A stretch of 64,000 nt of DNA, taken from Dendrolimus kikuchii. Taxonomy: Eukaryota > Arthropoda > Insecta > Lepidoptera > Lasiocampidae. Both the position numbers and the translations under genes were made by a program. Position 1 is the first letter of the stretch; each line of letters starts with the position of its first letter. Below are positions 10,037-21,590 of the stretch, in pieces. The notes under the pieces are model-generated. The model was not told the DNA's origin, ran no database searches, and was given only the letters and a program-made list of their open reading frames with translations. The DNA lies in assembly GCA_019925095.2 (NCBI GenBank), contig JAHHIN020000030.1:5377001-5441000 (forward strand). Reading direction: 5' to 3'.

Positions 10037-10706
10037 CTACATACATACATACATACATAACTTCACGCCAGTTCCCTTGCGGGGTAGGCACGAACAACAG
10101 AGTGCCATTTAGGCTTATTCTTACACACCTCACTTGCCTCTTTGACATTTATAACTCTTGTCATGCAAGCTCGTCTGTTCTTAAGGCTTCTGATATCACC
10201 TTCTGCTAGTACACGATCAATTTGATCATGGAAGGCCCGAACCACCGGAGCATACCTTTCCTTACCTTCACCCCGACACTCTCTTTCAGACCAACTCTCT
10301 TTCTTACTTCGGTATTACGAACGCGGTCCGCGAGCGTCACTCCGCAGATTTTGCGCAGTGCTCGCATCTCGACCGCGTTTACTCTACTTTCATGCTCTTT
10401 CTTCCATACCCAACTCTCGCTTCCATACGTGAGCGTAGGTACCAGCACCGCGTTGTGTACGGTGAGCTGGGCCTTCTGGCTGAGGTTCTTAGCGCCTAGA
10501 AGTTTACCTAACGCTCCGTTCAAACTATTCCCCAAATTCACTCTTCTTTCTATATCAGCGGTGTACCTTCCATCCCTGCTAAAAGCACATCCAAGATATA
10601 CAAACTCATTCACTTGCTCCAGCATAACATCATCGACCATTATCCTTGCATTCGTTCTGGTTTCTTCTCTTTCAAACACCATAACCTTTGTATTCTTCGC
10701 ATTCAA
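10037..10706 (-). pseudogene. RTE-type LINE: end of RT and 3' tail
   Basis: The minus-strand frame 10206-10706 encodes the end of an RTE-like RT: FVYLGCAFSRDGR, then TLTYGSESWVW and ALRKICGVTLADR. It breaks at 10245 by loss of the segment that in the copy at 40405-40806 reads HVERMHDERM through RGRPRH. It resumes in another frame (FHDQIDRVLAEG ... SVVRAYPARELA, 10063-10245). The 3' end is a TATG microsatellite (10040-10059). The YADD region and everything before it are missing. The next frame upstream is the endonuclease. Confidence 0.85.
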
Positions 10707-12208
10707 GTGTAAGCCTCTTCTTCTTTCAATTTTATTCTTTCACGCTTCTCTTTCACTAAAGCTTTGGTTTCATTCCTGAAGCGGCGATAAATTTCTTTCT
10801 TCATCTCTTTCATACTGTCATTCTGTTGCAAGGAAGCAACATAATCCAGCCAGGCTTTTCTCTTTCTCTCTACGCTGGATTTAACATCCGCGTCCCACCA
10901 TTCATCACCTTTCGTTGTTATGTGCCTCTTCGCGCATCCACATGCTTCTTTTGCGCTTTCCACTATACTTTCTTTCATACTATCCCAGTCATTGTCCACA
11001 TCTAAGTCGGAGAAGTCCGCTTTTGCAAGCCTTTCTTCGACTAGGCGCGCATACATACTCCTTACACTAACATCTTCCAATTTGTCATACTTTATTCTTT
11101 CAAGCTCCCCGAAATTGGTACGCACTCGCCAGTGTCTCCACTTCTTGAAAAGGCCCACAAACCGGCTTATCACCAGATAGTGGTCCGTTTCAAGAGTGGG
11201 GCCTCTGTAGGCTCTTGTATCCATTATTGTGTTTCGGAGGCGACTATCAATTAAAATCAGATCAATCATACTTTTCTGATCATTCATTCTCCATGTATAC
11301 GTGTGAATATCCTTATGATGTAATAGGGTGTTCGACACAAGAAAGTTTCTTTCCATGCATACGTCTATGATTGGCCTACCAGCATCGTTCACTCTCTTGT
11401 CACCATAGGGTCCAAGGACAGCCTCAAGGCCGTCTCGTTTGGTCCCCACCCAGCCATTAAGATCACCACACATAATTAGTCTTTCGTTCCCTTCAGCCAG
11501 ATCCAGAATTTCTCTCACAGACTCCCAAAACTTCTCGAGTTCTTGGGGATCCGCTGAACTTACGGGAGCATAAGCTGCGACCAGAAAAACTCGCGTGATC
11601 CCCAGTTTTAGGCGGACCCAGAGAAGTCTCGGGTTCACCAGACAATAAGCTTTTACTCCAGACACAAAGCGGGATGAGAGTAAGACGCCTACCCCCCCAC
11701 TTGCACGCTCGTCCAGGTCCACGCCGGACCACAGAGCAAGCATGCCACCGGGGAGGTCATCGACGTCGCACCCCTTCCGCTTTGTTTCTGTCAGACATAA
11801 GGCATCCAGGCTTCTCTCATTCATTATATCAATCATTTCGTCCATCTTATCTTTCATTCCACCTCTCACATTCCACGTGCCTATACGGCACTCTGCTCCT
11901 CTCGACCCGCCAGGTTTGGCGCTGCGTGAAGGGTGGCGGCCCCCTTCGCCGCATGCGCGAGAATCAACACCGACGGGGGCGCATCGGTGAGCGTCGCCTG
12001 TGGGGGACGCCCTATCGTGCACTGCACTCGGGTGAATTCTGGTCAGAATTGTGGCCCTCTGGGCCAGCGGGGATCGCGACGAGCACGCTTCTGACATGAC
12101 CCCCAATTCTTGCCGCTTCTTCTCCTTAACAGCAATAACACGTTGCGAAGCAGTGTACATAGAATAGGAAGTAAAATTAAATTTTAACTTATATGTATGA
12201 TCTTTCAA
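10703..12208 (-). pseudogene. RTE-type LINE endonuclease domain
   Basis: A 501-codon frame with an apurinic-type endonuclease. From about residue 108 it shows GTWNVRGG, CLTETKRKG (Glu), VAAYAPVS, MCGDLNGWVG (Asp, Asn), TYTWRMND and a terminal TDHYLVISR (Asp-His). A basic, Glu-rich linker ends in LKEEEAYT. Next should come the RT fingers and palm, but the sequence goes straight to the RT thumb in the next frame, so about half of ORF2 is deleted. The style matches RTE elements (the family that gave rise to the host protein CFDP2's endonuclease-like domain). No separate ORF1 is seen, as expected for RTE. Confidence 0.85.
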
Positions 12209-12589
12209 AAGTGTTCTCCAGTGGAATTTATATTGAATAAAAAAAATTGAATTTTGAAAAAATTATTTGAATTTTGAAAAAATTATTTGAATTTTTTGCT
12301 TTACATTTGAAACCCAGGAGTGCTATACCAATACACTGAGGAGAGCCAAGCTTGAGGTCGAAATTAATTCTCTATATTAAGTTATAATACATACAAAATA
12401 CAAGTTACAAGGTAGGTCGACGGTGGCCTGCGGGTTACAAGTACCTTATTAAGGCACCAGCTACTTTGCTATGTAAGGTACAGAGCGCGCTTCCATTGTT
12501 ACACAATATTTGAAAATATGGCCGCTAGCCGTCATGTCCATGATATAGCGGACTAGTGTTGAGTAGAATACGTCTTTTCTTTTCTTTTT
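12209..12589. other. unassigned spacer with a short 20-bp tandem
   Basis: Positions 12247-12292 hold slightly over two copies of a 20-bp unit (GAATTTTGAAAAAATTATTT). The rest shows no gene. Confidence 0.5.
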
Positions 12590-12898
12590 CTTTTATTGCC
12601 GGAGTTCAGCAGACAGGCAGACGGCCGACTTGATGGAAAGCGGTTACCATCGCCTATGGACATTTGCAACACCAAAGTTGCTACAAATGCGCTGCTGCTC
12701 TCTTAAGGGAGACTGGAACCTGGTCACTAATGCCGGAACACAACACAAGGTTGTTGTGGCGGCATACTCTAAACCAGGGGTGGTCGCCATCCAGTCGAGC
12801 AAATGCCCTACCACCTGGCTGTGGGTTGTTTAGTCGCCTCTTACGACAGGCCGCCAGGCCGCAGGAAATTGTATTCTTTCTCCGTTCCTGCACGGATT
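12590..12898 (+). repeat. 300-bp dispersed repeat, copy 2
   Basis: Near full length, from TTTTATTGCCGGAGTTCAGC to TCCTGCACGGATT. The frames on both strands within it recur in other copies only because the repeat recurs; stops and indels differ among copies, so it is not coding. Confidence 0.85.
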
Positions 12899-13413
12899 AA
12901 ACGCATGAGCCCCATGAAAACTTGAAAATGAAAGACTTCAACATATTTGTCGCGCTACTACTCACTCCTCAAATAACATAAAACATAAAAGGAAGGACGG
13001 AAAGAGACTTATGCTACAACGGTACAATCAGATATTCACGTGACAAAGAGGGACAACATTACATGTACAACTGCTAGCCTCTATAAGTAAAATGACGTGA
13101 CCGAGGCCGACCAAATCCGATTCTTAACGAACATTTCCGATTATATTATCTAAGCACAAACTTTGAGAAACGGGATAAATGAGGAAATGGTGCTCATCGC
13201 TTCAAATGCCATAGTACAAAACTCCTCGCCTCATTTAAAATTGCCATTGTTCTATCATATTTCAATACAAATATCTTGTTGCTCTTACAAACTCATTTTA
13301 CAATCATGTCGTACTCAACACTACAGCGTATAAACTATGGAGGGAAGAGAGAAAGCATTAAATTGGTAGCGCTACCGTAGCTTCAGGAAAAAAATTGAGA
13401 ACGCACTAAAACC
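12899..13413. other. unassigned spacer
   Basis: No gene or known repeat recognised. Confidence 0.5.
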
Positions 13414-13804
13414 CATATTAAAACTACGTTTTAACGGTTTTAAGCGCGGTATTTTATTTTATTTTTATTATTTCGACGTTTCGGCGACTTTTCAGTAGCA
13501 TAGAAGACAAATAAAAAACGAACTATTTAACCTAACACCAAGCTGAAGAGTTTCATGCTTTGCTTCTTCTCTTCAAAGCACAACATATTGCCAAGCGGTT
13601 GTAAATTAGATTAGGCTCCCATAAATAAATAATAAACACAAAATAATACTAAATAATTTAAATAAACAAGTGGGCGGTAGGCTAAATAAAATCTTTAACA
13701 ATAATACACTTGCCATTTTTGTTTTCCATGATCACCACTACTGAAAAGTGACCGAAACATCGGAATAATAAAAACGCTTAAAACCGTTACAACGTAGTTT
13801 TGTT
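13414..13804. repeat. Penelope-like or foldback element, copy 1
   Basis: Both ends carry the same sequence in opposite orientation: AAAACTACGTTTTAACGG at the left and CGTTACAACGTAGTTTTG at the right. Inside each end is a GACGTTTCGG / CCGAAACATCGG block. The middle holds TTAGATTAGGCTCCCAT and GGGCGGTAGGCTAAATA, also found in the copies at 36738 and 49618. It has no open frame. Confidence 0.65.
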
Positions 13805-13904
13805 AAGCGCACTAAAAGTTATGTAACAGTAATAATTTAAAATCACTATAAAATATTATCGAAAATTGACAATAATGAAATAATAACTTTAAAAATATAT
13901 ATAT

Positions 13905-14199
13905 TTTTTTTTTTTTTATTGCAGGAGTTCAGCAGACAGGCAGACGGCCCACTGGTTACCATCGCCTATGGACATTTGCAACACGAAAGGTGCTACAAAT
14001 GCGCTGCTGCTCTCTTAAAGGAGACTGGAACCTGGTCACTAATGCCGGAACACAATACAAGATTGTTATGGCGGCATACTCTAGACCAGGGGTGGTCGCC
14101 ATCCAGTCGAGCACCTGGCTGTGGGTTGTTTAGTCGCCTCTTACGACAGGCCGCCGGGCCGCATTAAATTGTATTCTTTCTCCGTTCCTGCACGGATAA
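13905..14199 (+). repeat. 300-bp dispersed repeat, copy 3
   Basis: Starts at TTTTATTGCAGGAGTTCAGC and ends TCCTGCACGGATAAGATA. It has small deletions relative to copy 2 (the GATGGAAAG and CAAATGCCCTAC segments). It lies about 110 bp after the Penelope-like repeat. Confidence 0.85.
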
Positions 14200-14829
14200 G
14201 ATACTGGCTACTCGCGTAACTGTTAGCTTTGCTATAACTGCTACGTAATTGTTCGTGAATTGCAATGGTGGTGCCGAAGAAACGGGACCTCAGCGCCACC
14301 TTTTATGTTATATTCATCTATCCCACGAAAACGACATCATTTATCGCGATAAAAAGTATATGTACACGTCCCAAATCTTCACACAGTTTAAATGTTGATC
14401 CGACATTTAAGTTTACCTTGTATCGAGTGTGAACGGATTTACATGAAATTCGTTCAACAGTTTTCACGTGATGCTCTAACAGTCAGACAGACAGAATAAA
14501 AATAAACTTTGTTTGCTATCTGTAGGTTTTTTTTATTGTTGAAGCACAGTAGAGAGGGTAGATGAACATCTTACGACCCAAATAGTATTCCACAATTTTT
14601 ATAAATAAAAATAAAAAACAGTGTTTTAGTTATATATTTTATTGTGAAAGGTGATAATAAAGCAAGATACATCTTATATGGTGTTATCTAGTAGTTTTAA
14701 AAGTTGTATTTACTTAACAAATACAAACTTATATTTAGTCAATCAAGTGCTATCTACATTTAATAAAAACGTGCAGTGCCCTTCTAGTGTATAGCAAATA
14801 TACGATTTTATTGCTATACGAGACAATTC
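14200..14829. other. unassigned, probably transposon-derived
   Basis: Contains AACGGATTTACATGAAATTCG and a run of CAGACAGACAG, strings I associate with insect Helitrons, but without clear ends. No coding signal. Confidence 0.4.
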
Positions 14830-14928
14830 TACTGTAAGTAATAACCATACAAGCAAATAACGCCATCTGCCGCAAAAGTGAATGTTTACATCGACTACTA
14901 ACTACTAACTTTTGATTATTATACAATA

Positions 14929-16023
14929 ATGCCTTCTGAGAGGTGCGGCTGTTGCCGGAAATTTATATCACCTGTAGATGGCGCTAGGTGTAATAAATGC
15001 AACGTAATGCAACACCGTACTTGTGTGGGGCTGCCGGCTAGGGGCATATTGTCTCCGACTTGGCGCTGCCCCGAGTGCAAAAAGGGGGAGGTAAGAGACA
15101 ACAGAGATGACGCTCCTGTAAGGGGTAGATCTTCAGCAATTACTGATGATTTTATCCAAAGGGGCCAGCCGAGCAGTAGTCCTACTTCACACACTTCCCA
15201 GCGAGAGCAGTCTGCAAAAACAGATATTACAAACGAAGACCTAATGGAAGAGTTAAAGGCAATGCGTTTTGACCTCGTCAATTTTCGTAAGGAAATTTCA
15301 GGACTGAAGGTCGAAATTCAAACGTGCATCAATCGTATTGACGGTCTTGAGTCTCGTATAGATGCATTGGAAAAGTGCACATTTGTGCAAAATGCAGGTC
15401 CTGGTGATTTTAATAAGGTGATAAATCAGCTGAAATCTGATCTGAATGACAGGGATCAAGACCTACTTGCAAATGATTTAGAAGTGAGAAATATACCCGA
15501 AGAAAAAGGTGAAAATCCTACTCATCTCATTATTTCAGTTGCTGCAAAGTTGGGACTAAATCTAGAAAACCGGGATATTGTCATTACAGAGAGAATTGGA
15601 GGCAGATTTTACAATGCAACAAACTCGGAGGGACCTACAGACGCGCGCTCTCGAGCTATCATAGTTCGCATGGCGCGACGTGATTTACGCGATGAGCTGC
15701 TACACAATGCCCGAGTACGACGTAGCGCTGACACTAGTGATATCGGGGTTGCTGGGAGGCCAGTACGTTTCTATATAAATGAGCGCCTTACAAAAATTAA
15801 CCGGCAATTATTTCGTTTGGCACGTGATGCCGGACGACGAAATGGTTGGCAATTTGTCTGGACCAGGCGCAGCCGTATCCTGGCTCGACGCAAGCCAGGG
15901 GATGCTGTGGTCAGGATTCGGGATGAAAATGATGTTTTTAATAATATTGGCCCTGTTACAAATACCATATCGTTAGTCCTATACTATTATCGTTATCAAA
16001 TTATTTTAAATTATCAAAAATAA
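14929..16023 (+). CDS. LINE ORF1: PHD-finger, coiled-coil nucleic-acid-binding protein
   Basis: 364 codons. Residues 5-51 carry a PHD-type zinc finger (CGCC, CNKC, H and C near 28-31, CPEC). Residues about 104-150 are heptad-like and predict a coiled coil. The second half is basic with RRM-like spacing (VRNIPEE, IIVRMARRDLRD, VRFYINERLTKINRQLF). This architecture is known for CR1-group ORF1 proteins, which bind element RNA and chaperone reverse transcription. The frame is intact. The ATG at 14929 gives the complete finger, so it is the right start. The last 20 or so residues (LVLYYYRYQ on) may be read-on into the spacer after an altered stop. Confidence 0.82.
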   Translation: MPSERCGCCRKFISPVDGARCNKCNVMQHRTCVGLPARGILSPTWRCPECKKGEVRDNRDDAPVRGRSSAITDDFIQRGQPSSSPTSHTSQREQSAKTDITNEDLMEELKAMRFDLVNFRKEISGLKVEIQTCINRIDGLESRIDALEKCTFVQNAGPGDFNKVINQLKSDLNDRDQDLLANDLEVRNIPEEKGENPTHLIISVAAKLGLNLENRDIVITERIGGRFYNATNSEGPTDARSRAIIVRMARRDLRDELLHNARVRRSADTSDIGVAGRPVRFYINERLTKINRQLFRLARDAGRRNGWQFVWTRRSRILARRKPGDAVVRIRDENDVFNNIGPVTNTISLVLYYYRYQIILNYQK

Positions 16024-16540
16024 ATAAAAATATTTTTTATATATTAATCACTCTAGCTGACCTTGTCACAAGTTTATATGATCATTCATATTATAAATAC
16101 ATTGTATATAAATTACAAATACTTGCTGTTGTTAGGAATTATACACATAACATATTTTTATGTTATTATTATTTGTATTTTGCATATTTAAATATATTTT
16201 ATAATGCATACGTAAGGTATGCATAGGTAATGTAATTATATACAATACATATACGAAGTTATGGTTTTATATCCTATACTATATATATTTATATATATCT
16301 TATAACATATATATAAAAACTAAATTAGTTTTAAACAAACTACTAAGACTTAGTGTTTTCATGTTTCATACATGCATGTTATGTTGTTATATGCTGTATT
16401 GTAAATACTTATATATGCATTATGACAGGCGTGTAAGAATTATTTTATTTATAAACATTCTCGATAAATGTTATGAAAGAATGTATTCTGTGCACTGTTT
16501 AGTATTAAACTAAGTAAGTATTCTTTATTCACAATAAATA
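16024..16540 (+). other. AT-rich spacer between LINE ORF1 and ORF2
   Basis: 517 bp with no frame. Most CR1-group elements have abutting or overlapping ORFs, so this spacer is long. It contains repeated TATATA/ATGCAT strings. Confidence 0.6.
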
Positions 16541-19180
16541 ATGATTAACAATAAATGTTTTAAGTTAGGATTGTTAAATGCTGGTTCTCTTGGGACGAAC
16601 CAAGATGAGTTTTTAATAGCAATGTGTAAGCACTCTGTAGACATTATGGCAATAAATGAGACTTGGCTTCGGTTTGGTGAAGAGGGCCGTGCTCCTAATG
16701 TCCCAGGATACAAACTGAGGCATGAGCCACGGCCACAATCCACTCGCAGCGGTAGGGGAGGGGGAGTTGCCTTTTATATAAAAACTGATATTCACCCAAG
16801 AATAAGAACAAATCCAGACAATTCAGATGTTGAACAAATCTGGATGTCGGTGAAAGTATCTGGAAAAATTATTCTCATTGGAACAGCATACAGGCCACAC
16901 TGGCTTGACATAGATACTTTTCTCAGAGGTATAAGTGATAGTGCTAGCGCCCTGGCACCTTATGATAACATGGTAATACTAGGTGACTTTAACGTAAACT
17001 TATTAGATCCAAATACATCTAATTTAAAAAAAAAACATGAATTCCTTAATCACTTTAGTCTAAAACAAATAGTAGATAAACCTACGCATCACTCAGGGCA
17101 GAGCTCTTCTCTTATAGATATTATATGTACGGACATTGTCTCTTACACTGTTCAGGTAGATCAAATAATTGATCTTAACAGACACTCCTTTGTAACATGT
17201 GAAACTATCATAAAGAAAGAAAGGCCCCCTGCACGTTTAGTAACATACCGACCATTCAAAAATATAGTACTAAATAATTTTGAACATGACCTGCAAAATA
17301 TTCCGTGGCGGGATATATGCGAAGAAGTGAATGTTAATACTATGGTGAACAAACTAAGTTATTACATAACTTATTTATTTGATACGCACGCACCTATAAA
17401 ACGGAAAGTATTTAAAACTCCGCCTACGCTCTGGATAACAGATAATATTAAATTAATGTTTAGATTAAGAGATAAAGCTAGAAGTAGATATCACAACACA
17501 AAGCTAGACGCACATAAGCAGTATTATTTGGACCTTAAGCATTTGTCATCCATGGCATTGTCAAACGAGAAAAAGGCTTATTTTACTCAACATATCAACA
17601 ACAACTTAAATAACTCAAAACATTTATGGAAAAATTTAAAATCAAATGTGTTACAATCTCACCAGGAAAAATTGCTTCCAGTGCACTTTAATGATCCAGA
17701 AAGCATAAACAAAGCTTTCTTGGAAGTCCCTGGAGCAAACATTGTTAACTTAGAGCAGTTAAAATATTTTCAGTCTCATAAATATTGTCAAGCTAGTTTT
17801 TCTTTAAATACTACTACACAAGATAAAGTACGACACATTATTGATTCATTAAAATCAAATGCCCTTGGAGTAGACAAAATAAATATAGAAATGTTTAAAT
17901 TAACAATGCCCAACTCATTAAATACATTAACTCATATTATCAATTTTTCAATTAGTTCAAGAACATTCCCAGACTTATGGCGACAAGCTATTGTTCGTCC
18001 AATTCCAAAAAAAAATAACCCAGTTAGTTGTAAAGATCTCCGTCCTGTCAGTATACTGCCATGCCTCTCCAAAGTTCTGGAAAGGGTAGTGCACTTACAA
18101 GTTACTGAATATTTAGAAAGTAATAATATATTACCTGATTACCAATCCGGATTTAGAAAGGGATATGGTACGGCAACAGCCCTATGTGATGTGATGGGCA
18201 ATATAACAGAGGCTCGTGATCAGGGACAGGGTACAATCCTTGTTCTTCTAGACTATTCTAGTGCATTTGATACCATTAACACAAATTTACTTCTATCCAA
18301 GCTGGAATTTTATGTATTCACAAGTGATACTATAGAATGGTTTCATAGTTATCTAGAAAATAGAAGACAACATGTTGAAATACAGAAGCCAGATGGAACA
18401 TTTATTGTGTCAAGCCCGATGCACCTTGCTAGAGGAGTCCCTCAAGGCTCAATATTAGGACCATTGTTATTTATTATTTATACTGCCGATATAGCCAAGT
18501 GTATACGGAACTGTAAATTTCATATATATGCAGATGATATTCAGCTTTACATACATTTCAGTCCAAACGAAATAGACAAAGCAGTTGAAAACATTAACAG
18601 CGATCTTAACAGAATTATGGAATGGTCAGAATCAAATTCACTAGTACTTAATCCTTTAAAATCGAAGTTTTTGATTCTTGGCAGCCGTCATCACGTTAAA
18701 ATCATCAAAGAACTTAACCCTATAATTATTGTAAAAAATGAACCAATTGCAAGGGTTGACACCGCTCGTAGCTTAGGGCTTATAATTGATTCGGAGCTTC
18801 ATTTTGAAAAACATACTAATGATGTGATAAAAAATTGCTTTTATAGATTAAAGATTTTGTATAGTATCCGGCCGTATATTAACGAGGAAGTTAGGAAAAG
18901 ATTGATAGAAAGCTTAGTACTGTCTAAACTCAATTATTGTGACACAGTGTATGGACCATGTCTACTTACGAGAACTGAAAATCTTATACAACGCATACAA
19001 AATGCATGTGCTCGGTATTGCTTTCAGATTCCTCGGAGAAGCCACATAACACCATTCCTAAACAATCACAATATTCTAAAAATGGCAGCTAGGAGAAAAT
19101 TACACTTAGCATGTCTATTATTTGGAGTGATATCTTCTCAGAAACCTATTTACCTATTTAGCAAAATAGGATGGAGATAA
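16541..19180 (+). pseudogene. LINE ORF2: endonuclease-reverse transcriptase, C-terminus cut by TAA
   Basis: 879 codons up to the stop. The endonuclease occupies about residues 1-230: LLNAGSLG, MAINETWL (Glu), GTAYRP, VILGDFNVN, SLIDIICTD. The closing SDH motif reads NRH here (LNRHSFVTC), so a catalytic Asp appears lost. The RT occupies about 470-740: LRPVSILPCLSKVLE, LLDYSSAFDTI (motif A Asp near 571), GVPQGSILGPLLF, IYADDIQLY (near 661-664). The TAA at 19178-19180 interrupts a frame that continues in register for about 74 codons to 19402 (for example KCWNDIPPPIR). It is probably a nonsense mutation. Confidence 0.85.
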
Positions 19181-19405
19181 AATAGATCACAGGAATGTAC
19201 CATTCGCTCTGTTACCAGGCCCTTAGTAACAGCCAAGCATAAGACTAGCGCATTTAGAGGATGTTTCAAATATGCTGCTACTAAATGCTGGAATGATATT
19301 CCTCCACCCATAAGAAACCTGAAAACAATACATTCTTTCAAATTTCATTATAAGAGAAACTTACTTAAGTTGCAAAAAGAAGACCCCACATATAATAAAA
19401 ACTAA
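19181..19405 (+). pseudogene. continuation of LINE ORF2 past the premature stop
   Basis: Same frame as ORF2. It contains the conserved C-terminal FRGCFKYAATKCWNDIP block and ends at a TAA near 19403. About 230 bp of 3' untranslated sequence follow. Confidence 0.8.
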
Positions 19406-19714
19406 TTAGTTACAAAATATTTATATATTTATTGCATGCATAGATCTACAAATATAATATATACTGTACAAATTAATAAATTATAAATTTATTTATAAAG
19501 TTATAAAGTAATATTTATTTATTTATCTAATTATTTATAATGTTAAAAAGTATTTGTGATTTATTTACCTGCAACATTGAATGTCAAAATATTATGTAAA
19601 TATTATGTTAATTGGCTTGAATTTGATTTGATCATCGTACTTTTGTTTGTTTCATATGTAACATGTGTATATAATAAGGGCTCTATTTAGGTTGCTTTAA
19701 TTTTTTAGGTACTT

Positions 19715-20620
19715 ATTTTTGGGATCCTTGGTGTCGACATTGCAAACGATATACAGTTCAGGGGCCACCTTGAAGTCAAGGCAAAACTTGCCTCCAAGAA
19801 GCTGGGAGTGCTAAACCGGTCCAAGCAGTATTTCACTCCGCGGCAACGCCTTGTGCTTTACAAAGCCCAGGTGAGGCCGCATATGGAGTACTGCTCACAC
19901 TTGTGGGCCGGGGCACCCGCCTACCAGCTAAACCCCCTGGACAGTATTCAACGTCGAGCCGCTCGCATTGTTGACGATCCCATACTCACAGACGGTTTAG
20001 ATACGCTTGGCCTTCGGAGAGACTTCGCGTCTCTCTGCGTATTCTACCGACTATACAACGGAGAGTGTTCCGAGGAACTGTTCAGAATGGTGCCTTCGTC
20101 TTCTTTTTACCACCGCACCGCACGCCATCGGCTGGGAGTTCATCCCCACTACCTTGAGCCGCTTCGCTCTTGTACGCAACGGTTCTCTAGAACGTTTCTC
20201 TTGCGTACCGTGGGGATTTGGAATGAGCTCCCAGCCGAGGTTTTCCCACAGCGCTACAACATGGGGTTTTTTAAAAAGGGTGTCATAAAATTTCTTCGAG
20301 GCCGGCAGCGCGTTGGTGACACCTCTCTTTATCTCAGCTGGACTGTTGCCATGAGAACCTGTTGAACCTAATGTTGCCGATCAACGGGCGACAACGTTGG
20401 ATTAATTGATGACGGGCGACGGGTGATATAAAGCGCGAGGGAAATGGTCATGACTCCTAACGGACCGGGATCGGGATACTGTGTCGTCACTTCATCCAGA
20501 CGCGTTTATATTCGAGCGTTGACAGAACGAGCCGAGTAGTGGGGGTAATCGATACTAACAATACTACCCAAAAAGATAAGTAAGGCCGGATAACCTTGTC
20601 CGTCCAGCGGAAGAGAAAAA
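19715..20620 (+). pseudogene. CR1-like LINE, 3' fragment
   Basis: Open from about 19718 (GILGVDIANDIQF) to the stop at 20363, with the annotated ATG at 19808 being internal. It encodes the RT thumb and C-terminal region: VLYKAQVRPHMEYCSHLW, LDSIQRRAARIV, TFLLRTVGIWNELP. The RT catalytic part is absent, consistent with 5' truncation at insertion. It is markedly GC-richer than the LINE next to it and belongs to a different CR1 family. Downstream sequence to about 20620 ends in an A-rich run (AGAAAAAAAAATAAACC) and may be its 3' UTR. Confidence 0.82.
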
Positions 20621-21239
20621 AAAATAAACCACCCTCTAATTTAATTTAATCAGTAATACAAGTTATTAACAATCTATATTAATATTAGAGTGGTAAACTT
20701 TTTGATTTTGTTTATTTGTAGAAAGTAATCTCTTGAACAACTGGACCGATTTTGAAAATTATTTCGCCAGTAGAAAGCTACATTATTCTTGAGCGACATA
20801 GACTATATTTGATTGTGATTAATAATAGTTTTTTGACATCCACCGAAGTGAGCACTGGTCAGATAGTAGAACAATAATCTAACAAATGTAAGAAGTTTTA
20901 CAGCTGTGTCCAGAGTCCGTGAAAATATCGTGTCGTATAACAATGGATACGCACAAAGCCCCCAGGGCAACATACCCTATTACGTAAGTTATTGTTTTAC
21001 TTGGTGATTCTTTATTTCTTATGTGCGGGTATTTTGAAATTGTTAAAACAGTTTTTTTTATATTTCCAAAAGCGCCGTGTGTGTTCAAAAAGATTAATTT
21101 GCGTAACAATTAATTGTATTTTATTCTAAATCAAAGGAACGTTGAATGTTTCGAGATAATTACTTAATGTTGTAATTCTCTTTTACAAATGAGGCTTTGC
21201 ACAATTTATGTATCTGACATATTTTTTTCAAGGGAAAAT
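20621..21239. other. Helitron-like sequence and unassigned DNA
   Basis: 20660-20860 has GGTAAACTTTTTGATTTTGT, CAACTGGACCGATTTTGAAAA and GTAGAAAGCTACATTATTC, a pattern I associate with lepidopteran Helitrons. The rest is unassigned. Confidence 0.4.
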
Positions 21240-21590
21240 CTGTTTGTGGACACCCTGTCGCGCGGACGCTACAGTGGGGCAGTGCGGGACTCGCCGAACA
21301 GATGGACTGCCGGAATACCAACTAAAAACCCTTGGTGTCCTTCCGTCGCCATATGTCAGAGCCCCGGGACGTGCGCGAGCTTTTCGCCGTGACCCCGACT
21401 GGCAGACCTATCCTGCTTCAAGGCGTGATTGAGAGGGGCGCGCGGGACACCGATGCGCCTACTTCTCAGCTTAGATGCAGATGACGGCCTAGTGTCTCTA
21501 CGGGTCTCCACCCGAGGTTCATGGTGTCCGGCGGCGAGTCCTATTTCTCCTGCTCTGCCGCCTCCTTTGCGGATATAACCTTGCAAAATG
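21240..21590. other. GC-rich island of unknown identity
   Basis: About 350 bp, clearly GC-richer than its flanks, with no frame longer than 80 codons. Minus-strand frames read basic and Ser-rich, without a known domain. It could be a fragment of a GC-rich LINE or an exon of an unknown gene. Confidence 0.4.

Larger units (their letters stand above)
14830..19632 (+). mobile_element. near-full-length CR1/Jockey-superfamily LINE
   Basis: Two open frames in the expected order, a 5' leader, and a 3' end at TTGAATTTGATTTGA, a short tandem typical of CR1-group elements. The left border is approximate. There is no poly(A). Few lesions: one in-frame TAA 74 codons before the likely ORF2 end, and an altered endonuclease His-Asp motif. 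This is the best preserved LINE in the window. Confidence 0.8.

Noticed and set aside
10222..10779. 185-codon plus-strand frame opposite the RTE
   Set aside because: Antisense shadow of the RTE reverse-transcriptase frame, without a domain.
12630..12900. Recurring small frames in the 300-bp repeats
   Set aside because: They recur because the repeat recurs; indels among copies are not multiples of three and stops are not conserved.
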